From assembly GCA_002723385.1 (NCBI GenBank), contig PBNY01000024.1:40612-104611 (forward strand): DNA of 64,000 bases. The letters run 5' to 3'. Numbering within the stretch: position 1 is the stretch's first letter; each line of letters begins with the position of its first letter. This stretch comes from Oceanospirillaceae bacterium (GTDB taxonomy: Bacteria > Pseudomonadota > Gammaproteobacteria > Pseudomonadales > Oceanobacteraceae). A model generated the notes under the pieces. That model searched no databases, had not been told where the DNA came from, and saw only the letters and a program-made list of their open reading frames with translations. The translations under genes and the position numbers were made by a program. Shown in pieces: positions 1 through 8,504 of the stretch.

Positions 1-390
1 TGGCATCCGAATAAAGGGTCCCGCTCCCGGAAACCCCTCTCCAAACCGTCACGTTCATCGCAAGTCCCTGTTCAACCGGGCAATTTTCTCAACAACAGGC
101 GTGCCAGCTCCCTGAATCAGGTTCACTTTTCCAATCCGATGCAATGCCGAACCGAATCTGGATCAAGGTTTACCGGCCCAAACTTTGGCGCAACCTGATA
201 CACAGAATAAACAGACCGCCACATCCATGAACTTTCATCACACCCGGTAACCTACTGATTTTTAAGCCAACAGACCTGTCACCTTCATTAATCATCACTT
301 AATGACACAAAATTGATGATTTGATTTTGTTTTAAGTATCACGTAGTTTTGCGCTCGTGGCTTGCGTAGAAGTACGTCAGGAAGAACGAA

Positions 391-506
391 CTTACCGGAG
401 TAAGGGCATCACACCGTACTCGCCGGAGTATTCCTGTTGCTGAATCTTTGCAATTCACGGGGTTCAACTGCTTGCAAACGACCTTGAGTGCCAGATGTGA
501 TGGCAC
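391..506 (+). promoter_or_regulatory. Possible structured 5' leader upstream of the TRAP operon
   Basis: The first 597 bases hold no convincing gene. Inside them I see three short hairpins: CTTAC-CGGA-GTAAG at 391-404, TACTC-GCCG-GAGTA at 417-430, and GTGCCA-(7 nt)-TGGCAC at 488-506 followed by a run of A. GGA triplets occur at 380, 397, 425, 546, 553, 573 and 586, the first hairpin shows one in its loop, and the last is the likely ribosome binding site. This could be an RNA-level control region of the transporter, for example a CsrA/RsmA target, but that is inference. I matched no known riboswitch. The rest of the region (1-390) shows nothing I can name. Confidence 0.25.
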
Positions 507-597
507 AAAAAACCACCCTGCTACCTCGGTTTGACGCAGGCTTGAGGAAGCAGGAAAAACCTTCCATCTGATGGAAACCAACTTTGGAGTTTTGATC

Positions 598-1623
598 ATG
601 ATAACAATAAAAAGCTTTCTGAAAGCTGGCGTACTGAGTCTGGGCGTACTGGCATCCACTTCAGCACTGTCTGAAACCGTGCTGCGTGTTGGAACCTGGT
701 TGCCGCCGACAGCCAAGCAGAATGCTGTTGTATGGCCAACCTGGGCAAAATGGGTTGAAGAAGCCACCGAAGGCCGCGTTAAAGTCAAACTGGAATACGG
801 TCTGGGCCATCCAAAGACGATGTTCCAGCTGGTAGAAGATGGTGTTATCGACGCCAGCTACAGCTATCACGGTTATGTACCAGGTCGTTTCAAGCTGCCA
901 CAAGTCATTGAGCAGCCAGGGCTGGGCGTGAGTGCCGAGGCTGCTTCCGTTGCTTTATGGCGCGTTTACAAGAAGCACTTCGAGAAAGCGAACGAATTTG
1001 ACGGTCTGGAAGTATTGGCCATGTTCACCCACGGCCAGGGTACGATTCAGACCAAAGACCCGGTGAACAGCCTGGCTGATCTGAAGGGCAAGAAAATCCG
1101 TGTAGGCGGCGGCGTTCAGGGCGAAATTGCTCACCGTATGGAACTGACCACCGTTTCCGCACCCGCCACCAAAGCCTATGAAATGCTGCAGCAGGGCGTT
1201 ATTGACGGCATCTTCATGCCGGTTGCCCAGCAGAAATCACTGCGTCTGGCTGAAGTTACCAAGCACGTGACTGTTTTCCCAACTGGCATGTACATGGGTA
1301 GCTTCTCCATGTTCATCAACCCGGAATTCCTGGAAGACCTGAGTGACAAAGACCGCAAGGCGATCATGTCCGTATCCGGCGAAAAACTGTCCGCACTGGC
1401 AGGCAAAGCCTGGGACGCGGGTGACAACGACGGTTACGTTGCTTCCAAGGCTGCTGGTGTCAACGTCAACAAACTGAGCGCCAACGACAAGATGGCCAAA
1501 GAGTTTGATGCTCTGACCAAGGGCATGGATCAGGAATGGGCCAAGTCCGTTGCCGACCGTAAAGTTGATGCCCAGGCTGCTCTGAAAGACCTGCGCGATA
1601 TCGCTCAGAACTACGGTAAGTGA
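598..1623 (+). CDS. TRAP transporter solute-binding protein (DctP family)
   Basis: Periplasmic binding protein of a tripartite ATP-independent periplasmic (TRAP) transporter, which captures an organic anion or similar solute and delivers it to the membrane subunits. The 341-residue product opens with a classical signal peptide (basic start, hydrophobic stretch, small residues near 20-25) and then shows the DctP fold pattern, including GKKIRVGGG, where the family has its substrate carboxylate-binding arginine. I chose the ATG at 598 because GGAG lies 8 nt before it and the signal peptide starts there. An in-frame ATG at 571 would add nine residues that do not look like a signal peptide. dctQ and dctM genes follow. 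The substrate cannot be read from sequence; C4-dicarboxylates, keto acids and ectoine are all known for the family. Confidence 0.93.
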   Translation: MITIKSFLKAGVLSLGVLASTSALSETVLRVGTWLPPTAKQNAVVWPTWAKWVEEATEGRVKVKLEYGLGHPKTMFQLVEDGVIDASYSYHGYVPGRFKLPQVIEQPGLGVSAEAASVALWRVYKKHFEKANEFDGLEVLAMFTHGQGTIQTKDPVNSLADLKGKKIRVGGGVQGEIAHRMELTTVSAPATKAYEMLQQGVIDGIFMPVAQQKSLRLAEVTKHVTVFPTGMYMGSFSMFINPEFLEDLSDKDRKAIMSVSGEKLSALAGKAWDAGDNDGYVASKAAGVNVNKLSANDKMAKEFDALTKGMDQEWAKSVADRKVDAQAALKDLRDIAQNYGK

Positions 1624-1632
1624 GGTAGTTGA

Positions 1633-2148
1633 ATGTCCTTGGCTAATTGGCTGGCGGACCACTACGAAGAAAAAGGACCAGTCGCATGGCTGGCCTTCTT
1701 TCTTGAAGCTTTCGCAGCACTGGTTCTGATGGCATTAATGTTTCTGACCTGTGCTGACGTCCTTGGCCGCTATCTGTTTGATAACGCGGTTGATGGCTCG
1801 GTTGAACTGACAGAACTCGCCATTGCTTTGATTGTTTTTGCTGAAATGCCGGTAATTACCTGGAGAGGAACCCACGTTATTGTCGATATTCTCGATAAAT
1901 GGCTGGGAAAGACGGTCGTATTTGTTCTAAGCGTCGTTTCTTCACTGCTGATTTCTGCATCACTGTATTTCCTGGCCGCTCGCATGATGACTCAGGCAGA
2001 GCGTTCTATCAGACGAGAGGTCGTTACTGAATATCTGGAAATGCCAGTTGGTTATATCGTCCAGTATATCGCCGTGATGAGTTATGCAACTGCGGCGCTC
2101 ATGATTACTTACGGGCTATATCGTCTGTATCGTGAATATTCGAGATAA
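1633..2148 (+). CDS. TRAP transporter small permease (DctQ family)
   Basis: Small integral membrane subunit that joins the binding protein to the large permease of a TRAP transporter. The 171 residues contain four predicted transmembrane stretches (about 18-40, 52-72, 90-115 and 133-158), and the length is normal for DctQ. It begins 9 bases after the binding-protein stop, with GAGGTAG just ahead of the ATG, so the two are co-transcribed. A 201-base space separates it from the large permease, which is unusual because these genes usually touch or overlap. Confidence 0.9.
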   Translation: MSLANWLADHYEEKGPVAWLAFFLEAFAALVLMALMFLTCADVLGRYLFDNAVDGSVELTELAIALIVFAEMPVITWRGTHVIVDILDKWLGKTVVFVLSVVSSLLISASLYFLAARMMTQAERSIRREVVTEYLEMPVGYIVQYIAVMSYATAALMITYGLYRLYREYSR

Positions 2149-2349
2149 GTCTGCTTACGATATTTTATAAGAATTCAAATAACCAATTCGCTAAGACAGG
2201 CAAAAAATTGAAGCGCTGACCCTATCTGTAATCGGTGAGCAAACGAGCAGATTGTGTTTGTCAGTAGCAAACGGTTTTACCGCCAGGCCCCAATAACTCC
2301 AACAACAGAATCGGCTGGCGCTAACGCAGAACACTAGCAGGTATATGAA

Positions 2350-3678
2350 ATGACAATAGCACTGATTGGATTCGCCATCCTGTTGCTACTCATCGTGGTA
2401 GCAAGGGTTCCTATTGCATTCGCAATGGGCATCGTTGGCTTTTTTGGTTTCGCCATTTTGCAGGGTCTGACCTTTGATAATTTATTCGACTTTCGCTGGA
2501 GAGGCGCTCTCGCCCTGGCCTCCAACCGCGTAATTGATACCGCACAGGAATATGGCCTGTCGGTAATTCCTCTGTTTATTTTGATGGGTAACCTGGTCAC
2601 CAAGTCCGGGTTATCGCAAGAACTCTATCGCGCATCCTATGCGTTTCTGGGTCACCGTCGTGGTGGCTTGTCGATGGCGACTGTGGTCGCTTGTGGCGGT
2701 TTTTCTGCCATCTGTGGCTCCAGCCTCGCGACGTCTGCGACCATGGCAAAAGTGGCCATGCCTCAAATGCGCAAATACGGCTACGCCGACGAGCTGGCAA
2801 CGGCGTCCATCGCTGCCGGTGGCACACTGGGTATTCTGATTCCACCATCCGTTATTCTGGTGATTTACGGCCTGCTGACGGAAACCAGTATTCGTGAATT
2901 GTTTGCTGCGGGCTTCATTCCCGGAATTCTGGGCATTCTGCTGTATCTGGCGGCTGTTCGTTACGTGGTCTGGAGAAATCCGGAAGCTGGTCCTCGTGGT
3001 GAAAAGCTGTCCTGGGCCGAGCGCCTGCAAGCCCTGAAAGGCGTGTGGGGCGTGTTGACCCTGTTCTTTATCGTCATGGGCGGTATTTATGTCGGAATCT
3101 TCACCCCGACCGAAGCCGCGGGTGTTGGCGCTGGTGGTGCGTTTGTGATTGCCTTGCTGAAGCGCTCTCTAACGCCCGGTTCATTATTCCTGGCACTGAG
3201 TGATACAGGCCGTACAACCGCGATGCTGTTCTCGGTATTGATCGGTGCCCTGATCTTCTCCGACTTCATCAACCGCGCAGGCATGCCAGACGATTTGCTG
3301 GCGTTTGTTCAGGGCCTGGAGATGGGGCCAATGGGCGTTATCCTGGTCATTCTGGGTATCTACATCGTGCTAGGCATGGTGTTCGAGAGTCTGTCCATGA
3401 TGCTGCTGACTGTACCGATTTTCTTCCCGCTGGTTCAGAGCATGGGCTTCGATCTGGTCTGGTTCGGTATTCTGGTGGTAGTTGTGACTGAAATCAGTCT
3501 TATTACTCCACCAGTCGGCTTAAATGTCTTTGTTCTGAGTGCGGTACTTCGAGATATCAATCCCGGCACTATATTCAAGGGGGTAACGCCTTTCTGGTGT
3601 GCTGATATCGTTCGTCTGGCATTAATTGCAGTCTTTACTCCTATTGCTTTATTCCTGCCTGAACTGCTGTACCGATAA
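2350..3678 (+). CDS. TRAP transporter large permease (DctM family)
   Basis: Large permease subunit that moves the solute across the inner membrane using an ion gradient, normally Na+. The 442 residues are almost wholly hydrophobic with about twelve membrane segments. They show family landmarks such as ICGSSLATSATMAKVAMPQM near 110-130 and the glycine/proline-rich LGILIPPSVILVIYG near 155-170. The second half repeats the architecture, with SLITPPVGLNVFVL near residue 385. The ATG follows an AGGT-type ribosome binding site. It completes the three-part transporter, and the 201-base gap before it contains no gene that I can see. Confidence 0.93.
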   Translation: MTIALIGFAILLLLIVVARVPIAFAMGIVGFFGFAILQGLTFDNLFDFRWRGALALASNRVIDTAQEYGLSVIPLFILMGNLVTKSGLSQELYRASYAFLGHRRGGLSMATVVACGGFSAICGSSLATSATMAKVAMPQMRKYGYADELATASIAAGGTLGILIPPSVILVIYGLLTETSIRELFAAGFIPGILGILLYLAAVRYVVWRNPEAGPRGEKLSWAERLQALKGVWGVLTLFFIVMGGIYVGIFTPTEAAGVGAGGAFVIALLKRSLTPGSLFLALSDTGRTTAMLFSVLIGALIFSDFINRAGMPDDLLAFVQGLEMGPMGVILVILGIYIVLGMVFESLSMMLLTVPIFFPLVQSMGFDLVWFGILVVVVTEISLITPPVGLNVFVLSAVLRDINPGTIFKGVTPFWCADIVRLALIAVFTPIALFLPELLYR

Positions 3679-3741
3679 CGCTGACAGTCATGCTTGCCCG
3701 AATAGACGGGCAAGCCTTTAAGATATTCAGGAGTCATTCCC

Positions 3742-4236
3742 ATGTTACCGACTATTCATCGTATTCTTTATGCTTCTGATTTGAAGCCGGGTTCCAGAGC
3801 GGCTTTTCGTGCAGCGGCCAGTTTATGCGGTCATTACGAATCTCATATAACGTACCTGCACGTTATTGAACCTTCAAATACCGGTGCTGAACGCCTGGTG
3901 CGAGGGCTGATGAGTGAAGACAAGTCTCTTAAGGAGCTTCACGACGACAGCATCAAGCACGTTCAGGAACAGGTTCTGGATCGCGTCAAGGCGTTCTGTG
4001 ATACCGAACTGGATGAGCATGAGACACTCAAGGAAGAACAGCTGACCGCCCGTGTCGAAGAAGGTACCCGCTGGGAAACCATTCTGAAGGTGGCTGAAGA
4101 CATCAACGCCAGCATCATCGTGATGGGCGTTCGTCACAACAACAAGGCCAGCAAACTGCTGATGGGGTCGACCTCCAGCAAGGTCATGAACCACAGCCGT
4201 CGCCCGGTGCTGATTGTTCCTCTCAAAGACGAGTAA
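3742..4236 (+). CDS. Universal stress protein, UspA family (TeaD-like position)
   Basis: A single-domain UspA protein of 164 residues with the N-terminal pattern RILYASDLKPGSRAAFRAA and the C-terminal nucleotide-loop region IVMGVRHNNKASKLLMGSTS. The usual ATP loop is G-x2-G-x9-G-S/T; here the second glycine is replaced by histidine (GVRH then nine residues then GS), so ATP binding may be altered. It follows the dctM-like gene by 63 bases on the same strand. In Halomonas elongata a UspA protein, TeaD, is encoded directly after teaABC and regulates that TRAP transporter. By analogy this protein may regulate the transporter here, but this is inference from position only. Confidence 0.9.
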   Translation: MLPTIHRILYASDLKPGSRAAFRAAASLCGHYESHITYLHVIEPSNTGAERLVRGLMSEDKSLKELHDDSIKHVQEQVLDRVKAFCDTELDEHETLKEEQLTARVEEGTRWETILKVAEDINASIIVMGVRHNNKASKLLMGSTSSKVMNHSRRPVLIVPLKDE

Positions 4237-4250
4237 ACATCAGCACCTGA

Positions 4251-4279
4251 TACACAGTTCACCCTCGGTGAACTGTGTA
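4251..4279. terminator. Perfect 13-bp hairpin between convergent genes
   Basis: TACACAGTTCACC and its exact complement are separated by a 3-base loop (CTC). The hairpin lies between the ends of the convergent usp and ridA genes, so it is probably a bidirectional transcription stop. No long T-tract follows on either side. Confidence 0.6.
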
Positions 4280-4288
4280 AACATACGA

Positions 4289-4675
4289 TCAAGCCAGAGA
4301 CATGATCGCTTCGACTTCGATGTCAGCGTCTTTTGGCAATGCTTTTACTGCAAAAGCGGCGCGTGCCGGATAAGGTGCGGTGAAGTAGCGTTCCATCACC
4401 GCATTCACCTCAGCAAAATACTTCAAATCAGACAGCAAGATGGTCAGCTTCACGCACTGATCCAGCGAACCGCCCGCTTCTTCAGCGACCGCCTTCATGT
4501 TTTCAAACACGCGCTCTGCCTGAGCCGTAAAAGACTCGGTCACCATTTCCATGGTTTCCGGTACCAGAGGAATCTGGCCTGACAGATAAACCGTATCACC
4601 CACTTTAACAGCCTGAGAATAGGTACCAATGGCGGCAGGAGCCTTGTCAGTGCTGACGATTGATTTGTTGTTCAT
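4289..4675 (-). CDS. ridA: RidA family reactive imine/enamine deaminase
   Basis: RidA (YjgF/YER057c/UK114) hydrolyses 2-aminoacrylate and related reactive enamines released by PLP enzymes such as threonine dehydratase, protecting other PLP enzymes. The 128-residue length is exactly that of the family. Visible landmarks are [21 protein letters not shown] near 17-37 and YPARAAFAV near 102-110, the latter carrying the arginine that binds the substrate carboxylate in RidA proteins. It is a single gene, convergent with usp and separated from it by a hairpin. Subfamily members not active as deaminases exist, but the active-site arginine is present here. Confidence 0.92.
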   Translation of the reverse strand: MNNKSIVSTDKAPAAIGTYSQAVKVGDTVYLSGQIPLVPETMEMVTESFTAQAERVFENMKAVAEEAGGSLDQCVKLTILLSDLKYFAEVNAVMERYFTAPYPARAAFAVKALPKDADIEVEAIMSLA

Positions 4676-4752
4676 TACGTGTGTTCCCGTAGTTGTCAGA
4701 ATGGAGCCAGTGTAAATACAGCGGTAGAAAAAACAACGCTCTCAAAACGAAG

Positions 4753-4776
4753 AAAACCGCTCAAAGAGCGGCTTTC
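4753..4776 (-). terminator. Intrinsic terminator of the small membrane-protein gene
   Basis: Read on the minus strand, GAAAGCCGCTC-TTT-GAGCGGTTTTC forms a 6-bp GC-rich stem, one mismatch, then an A/T extension ending in T residues. It lies just downstream of the minus-strand small ORF. Confidence 0.6.
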
Positions 4777-4801
4777 AGGTACATACGGGGAACGGTGGAA
4801 A

Positions 4802-5083
4802 CTAGCTGATATCGGTCTTCCGAATTTCAAGTCTGTTGGCAGGTTCGTCGATTTGCTCAATGACCTGACTGGTTCGTTCTTCGGCTTCTTTATAGGTTGC
4901 ATCGAGCATCCAGCCTGTCACTACTGCCATCAACAGCATGGCTGCAATCACTCCCAATACAACGATGATCATGTCTTTGACAGGAAGATCCCTATCTCTG
5001 TCGGATGGCATATGGTGGTCACGATAGTGAGGACGAAAATTCTCCTGCACTGCGCTTTTTTGATTGAAACGACTGTCTCTCAT
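4802..5083 (-). CDS. Small single-pass membrane protein of unknown function
   Basis: A 93-residue protein not recognised as a family. The first 35 residues are polar and rich in Arg, His and Asp. A single hydrophobic segment (about 37-60, MIIVVLGVIAAMLLMAVVTG) follows, then an acidic tail that could form a short helix. The ATG at 5083 is preferred over an upstream TTG (5104) because GAGGG stands 8 nt before the ATG. It has its own terminator and no clear operon partner. Confidence 0.55.
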   Translation of the reverse strand: MRDSRFNQKSAVQENFRPHYRDHHMPSDRDRDLPVKDMIIVVLGVIAAMLLMAVVTGWMLDATYKEAEERTSQVIEQIDEPANRLEIRKTDIS

Positions 5084-5349
5084 AGTAATGGCCCTCGGGG
5101 TCAAAATGACGCCGGGAATATCCGCGAAGCGTCAATTACTGGGAGGCAGCAATAGTGGCTGCCGATAACACCACTCAAGCGCCTGAATCTGGCACCTTCG
5201 GCAATCGCACTACACCTTGTAATATTTCCCTGTTTTTCCTTACCCTTTGCTATCGCCGATCAAGCGGACTACTGTCTTTCTTTCAATCAGTTCCGCGATT
5301 AGCAGAGTCTGATTTCACAACACGTCATTGCTGACTTACTTTATGATCC

Positions 5350-5378
5350 TCAACATGAGAACCAGTTCAAATTATATA
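5350..5378 (+). promoter_or_regulatory. Weak candidate sigma-70 promoter ahead of trmL
   Basis: The 431 bases between the small membrane-protein gene and trmL hold no gene I trust. Within them TCAACA (5350-5355) and TATATA (5373-5378) stand 17 bases apart, each matching the sigma-70 consensus at four of six positions. A run of ten T (5396-5405) follows, without a strong hairpin before it. A 61-codon ORF at 5328-5513 lacks a ribosome binding site and recognisable features. Confidence 0.25.
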
Positions 5379-5514
5379 CAACAAATCCTTGAAGGTTTTT
5401 TTTTTGAACTGCAGAAAATTGACCATCCAGAACAAAACAACACCAAAGTGCTGATATGGCAGACACTTGCACCGAAGCAACGACTTACTTCCCAATTCAT
5501 TTCTGAGCCCTAAG

Positions 5515-6015
5515 ATGTTCCATATTGTCCTGTTTGAACCTGAAATTCCGCCGAATACCGGCAATATCATTCGCCTGTGTGCCAACACCGGTTGCCAGCT
5601 TCACCTGATCGAACCGCTGGGCTTTCAGATGGAAGAAAAAGCATTGCGTCGCGCCGGTCTGGACTATCACGAGTACGCCAACGTCGAGGTACACAAACAC
5701 TTTGAAGCGTTTCTGTCCTCTGCCCACCCCGAAAGACTGTACCCGTTTACTACCAAGGGGCAGACCGTTCACTCGGAGCATTCGTTCCAGGAAGGCGACT
5801 TCTTGTTGTTCGGTCCGGAAACCCGTGGACTACCGGTAGAAGTGCTGCAGGAATTTTCGCCAGAAAACTGGCTCAGGCTCCCTATGAAGGCGGACAGCCG
5901 TAGCCTGAACCTCAGCAATACGGCCGCTATTGTGGTGTACGAAGGATGGCGGCAGCTGGGCTACCCGGATGCAACGGTCAAGGGCACGCTTCCCGATATG
6001 CCAGCCAAGCCATGA
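5515..6015 (+). CDS. trmL: tRNA (cytidine(34)-2'-O)-methyltransferase TrmL
   Basis: SPOUT-class enzyme that 2'-O-methylates the wobble nucleotide of two tRNA-Leu isoacceptors using S-adenosylmethionine. The 166-residue product begins [20 protein letters not shown], the hallmark N-terminus of TrmL. It carries the trefoil-knot motifs [10 protein letters not shown] (near 101-110) and [17 protein letters not shown] (near 120-136), which bind the cofactor. The ATG at 5515 is chosen because the family starts precisely at MFHIVL; upstream in-frame codons add unrelated residues. Its stop overlaps the next start in an ATGA, so the two genes are translationally coupled. Confidence 0.95.
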   Translation: MFHIVLFEPEIPPNTGNIIRLCANTGCQLHLIEPLGFQMEEKALRRAGLDYHEYANVEVHKHFEAFLSSAHPERLYPFTTKGQTVHSEHSFQEGDFLLFGPETRGLPVEVLQEFSPENWLRLPMKADSRSLNLSNTAAIVVYEGWRQLGYPDATVKGTLPDMPAKP

Positions 6016-6608
6016 AATGGCTAAGAGCAACATTGCCTGCCCCGGAGCCGCTACTCGAAGGCGATATGCTGCTCTACCCGGATGCCATCCTTGAACCCGA
6101 ACTCCTGTACCAAAACCTGCAGAGCAAGGTCTCCTGGCAATCCGGGGAGATCAGGCTTTATGGCAAAACCCATCGTATACCGCGGCTGCAATGCTGGATG
6201 GCCGATGCCCCCGAACAGTATCAGTATTCGGGCCAAAGCCTGACGAATACGGACTGGATTGACGAACTGACTGACTTGAGAGACGAACTGAATCAGGCAT
6301 TGGGAACGGCATTCAACTCGGTTCTTTGTAACCTCTATCGAACCGGTGAAGACAACATGGGGTGGCATTCCGATGACGAGCCGGAACTGGGACCAAGCCC
6401 GGTCATTGCATCAGTGACGCTCGGTGCAACCAGAGGCTTTGCAGTCCGCCAACGCGGTGCCACCAAACAGCACGGTGTGTTGCCTTTGCCTCATGGCAGC
6501 TTGCTGGTGATGCAGTCAGGAATGCAGACGCGTTGGCAACATTCACTGCCCAAACGCAAAGGAATCGATCTTGCCCGCATCAATCTGACCTTCAGAGAGA
6601 TTGTTTAA
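6012..6608 (+). CDS. AlkB-family 2-oxoglutarate/Fe(II) dioxygenase
   Basis: Predicted oxidative demethylase that repairs alkylated bases in DNA or RNA, closest in layout to short AlkB2/AlkB3-type proteins. In 198 residues I see the nucleotide-recognition region ([11 protein letters not shown]), the iron ligands in [10 protein letters not shown] and the distal histidine in RWQHSLPK, and the 2-oxoglutarate-binding arginine region RINLTFR at the C-terminus. The ATG at 6012 sits in an ATGA overlap with trmL. In-frame upstream codons reach to 5946 but lie inside trmL and look unrelated. Whether DNA, RNA or another substrate is used is not decidable here. Confidence 0.9.
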   Translation: MKWLRATLPAPEPLLEGDMLLYPDAILEPELLYQNLQSKVSWQSGEIRLYGKTHRIPRLQCWMADAPEQYQYSGQSLTNTDWIDELTDLRDELNQALGTAFNSVLCNLYRTGEDNMGWHSDDEPELGPSPVIASVTLGATRGFAVRQRGATKQHGVLPLPHGSLLVMQSGMQTRWQHSLPKRKGIDLARINLTFREIV

Positions 6609-6623
6609 CCCGCTTCTAGCGGG
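6609..6623. terminator. Short hairpin at the convergent alkB-like / exported-protein gene ends
   Basis: CCCGCT-TCT-AGCGGG forms a 6-bp GC-rich stem directly after the dioxygenase stop. It overlaps the stop codon of the convergent minus-strand gene. No strong T-tract follows, so this is a moderate call. Confidence 0.4.
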
Positions 6624-7599
6624 ATATCACACTCTCAATACGAAACATGATGACAGGCGTGGTTTCGTAGTCTTTGTTACTTTCCCAAACCAACGCAGGC
6701 GCCACTTCCGCAAACACCCAGTCCTTATAGATCAGGCGGCGGTAACGGACACTGGCGAAGTAATCGTAAAAAGTTGCGCTGCTTTGAGTATCGCCACTGG
6801 CACCAGCCACGTAGCCCATAGCAGCTCGGTGGCTGAGTTCGTGATACACACCCAAATCGTAATTCAGCTTGAAATACTCGTCATTGAGCAGATATTCCGC
6901 AGCGCCATTAAGACGCAACAGCTTTTCAGTATTCAACGAACGGTTCAGCTGCAAAGACGTTCTCTCACCCCAGCCCTTGCTGGTGTAGTAGTAAAGAGTT
7001 TGGGTCGCTTTGGCTTCCCAGTCCCAAAAACCGAAGAAGCGTCTCGCCCTTAGCCGGCTGAACGGATCTGGCGGAATTCCCCAACGCACCCCGGAATCCA
7101 GGTTGGTTTTCCATCGATCCGACTCCTGAATAATAAAACGCAGCGCAGCACTGTAATTATTATTCTCGACGCTCTCTAATGGGTCCGCTTCACGGGCTTC
7201 TTCATCTTCTGATTCAAGCAACAGATTCAGCCGTTCGTTGGTATTCGGAAATACCAGCCTGACACTCAGGCCGAACTTGTAATCAACCGGATCTCCCAGC
7301 TCACGCCGGGTATAAAAAGACAATTTGGCACGGCTGCCTTCGATATCATCTTCGATAATGTTTTCACTGAAGAAGCTGTCAACAAAGAAAGAATCCAGAC
7401 CGGCAGACAACTCATCCAGATAGCCAGCCAGCCAATAGCGCGAGCGCTCAACCATGCCCGGAGTGATGGGCGTTTCCATCTGCGCATTGTCATCCACGGG
7501 AATCGTATCGACAGACTTGTCCGATACATTCGATGAATCAGCCAAACTCCAGTTACTGGACAATACCAACGCTGTGAACAGTAACCGAATCAGCATCAT
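6616..7599 (-). CDS. Exported beta-rich protein, probable outer-membrane protein, unknown function
   Basis: A 327-residue protein with an N-terminal signal peptide (MMLIRLLFTALVLSSNWSLA, cleavage near residue 21). The body has alternating hydrophobic and polar residues and many aromatic residues, for example YKFGLSVRLVFPN and FAEVAPALVWESNKDY, as seen in beta-barrel proteins. I do not recognise a named domain. Two adjacent ATGs (7599, 7596) could start it; GGAAG precedes both. It ends a four-gene minus-strand run (acyltransferase, lipoprotein, fieF, this gene) with 9 bases to fieF, so co-transcription is likely. Confidence 0.7.
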   Translation of the reverse strand: MMLIRLLFTALVLSSNWSLADSSNVSDKSVDTIPVDDNAQMETPITPGMVERSRYWLAGYLDELSAGLDSFFVDSFFSENIIEDDIEGSRAKLSFYTRRELGDPVDYKFGLSVRLVFPNTNERLNLLLESEDEEAREADPLESVENNNYSAALRFIIQESDRWKTNLDSGVRWGIPPDPFSRLRARRFFGFWDWEAKATQTLYYYTSKGWGERTSLQLNRSLNTEKLLRLNGAAEYLLNDEYFKLNYDLGVYHELSHRAAMGYVAGASGDTQSSATFYDYFASVRYRRLIYKDWVFAEVAPALVWESNKDYETTPVIMFRIESVISR

Positions 7600-7608
7600 C
7601 AGCTTCCA

Positions 7609-8472
7609 TCAAACCGGGTCATGGTGAATCAGCACTTCCGCTCGCGGGAATTGCTGCAAGATGGCTTGTTCAACCTGGTCACCAATGCCGTGTGCTTTGG
7701 ACAATGTTTGCCGACCATCCAGATCAAGATGTAACTGGATAAATTGCACCGCCCCGGCTTGTCTGGTTTTCAGGTCATGGAAGCCATGAACACCATCAAC
7801 ACCTCGAATCAGACCTTCCAGGACCTCCTGGTCAGCATCCGACATGGCTTGGTCCATCAGGACTTTCAGTGCTTCTGTGACAATTTCATACACGCTGTGA
7901 ACCAGTACCGCCGCGATGATCAGTGCCACGACAGGATCAAGCCAATAATGCTCCCAATACGCCGCCAACAGGGCAAATACAACCGCAACGCTGGTCAGGA
8001 TATCGCCGTAGTAATGCGCCGAATCGGCCTTGATCGCGAGCGACCCCGTCTTTCTGGCAACCCAGCGCTGATACACCACCAGCACTGCGGTCAGTGCTGC
8101 AGAAAACAACATGACGCCAATACTTTCACCTAGCGCATTGAGCGGCTGCGGGTTCAGCAAACGATCAACCACATGCACCAGCAAGGCAACGGCAGAGCCC
8201 ATAATAAAAGCCGACTGGATCAGAGCTGCAAGGCCCTCCGCCTTCGTATGCCCGAAGGGATGATCGTCGTCCGCTGGCATCAATGCATACCGCACGGCGA
8301 AGAAATTGATCAGGGAAGCCGCGATATCCATCAGGGAATCCAGCAACGACGACAGCACACTGGTCGAATCACTGAGCGACCAGGCGCCCAGCTTGGCCAC
8401 CAGCAAGGTGGCCGCAACCACCAGAGAAGCGGTCGCCGCACGCTTGATGTGTACTGATTCAGCTACTGCCAT
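7609..8472 (-). CDS. fieF: Cation-efflux pump FieF (CDF family)
   Basis: Proton-coupled exporter of divalent metals (Fe2+, Zn2+, Cd2+) in the inner membrane, of the cation diffusion facilitator family. The 287 residues show six membrane segments and the metal sites of FieF: LLDSLMDIAAS with the first aspartate pair, DDDHPFGHTKAEGLAAL after segment 2, and HYYGDILTSVAV in segment 5. A cytoplasmic C-terminal domain carries HGFHDLKTRQAG and FIQLHLDLDG and ends in VLIHHDPV. I start at ATG 8472 with GGGA upstream. A TTG at 8508 would overlap the preceding gene by four bases and adds residues the family lacks. Confidence 0.92.
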   Translation of the reverse strand: MAVAESVHIKRAATASLVVAATLLVAKLGAWSLSDSTSVLSSLLDSLMDIAASLINFFAVRYALMPADDDHPFGHTKAEGLAALIQSAFIMGSAVALLVHVVDRLLNPQPLNALGESIGVMLFSAALTAVLVVYQRWVARKTGSLAIKADSAHYYGDILTSVAVVFALLAAYWEHYWLDPVVALIIAAVLVHSVYEIVTEALKVLMDQAMSDADQEVLEGLIRGVDGVHGFHDLKTRQAGAVQFIQLHLDLDGRQTLSKAHGIGDQVEQAILQQFPRAEVLIHHDPV

Positions 8473-8504
8473 ACCGGCTTTCCCGCAATCAAAGTCATTG
8501 GAAA

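Noticed and set aside
1..360. Possible gene fragment or RNA gene at the left edge
   Set aside because: No open frame with coding character and no tRNA or known RNA signature could be seen.
5328..5513. A 61-codon ORF upstream of trmL
   Set aside because: No ribosome binding site, runs through a T10 tract and has no recognisable sequence. More likely untranslated leader.
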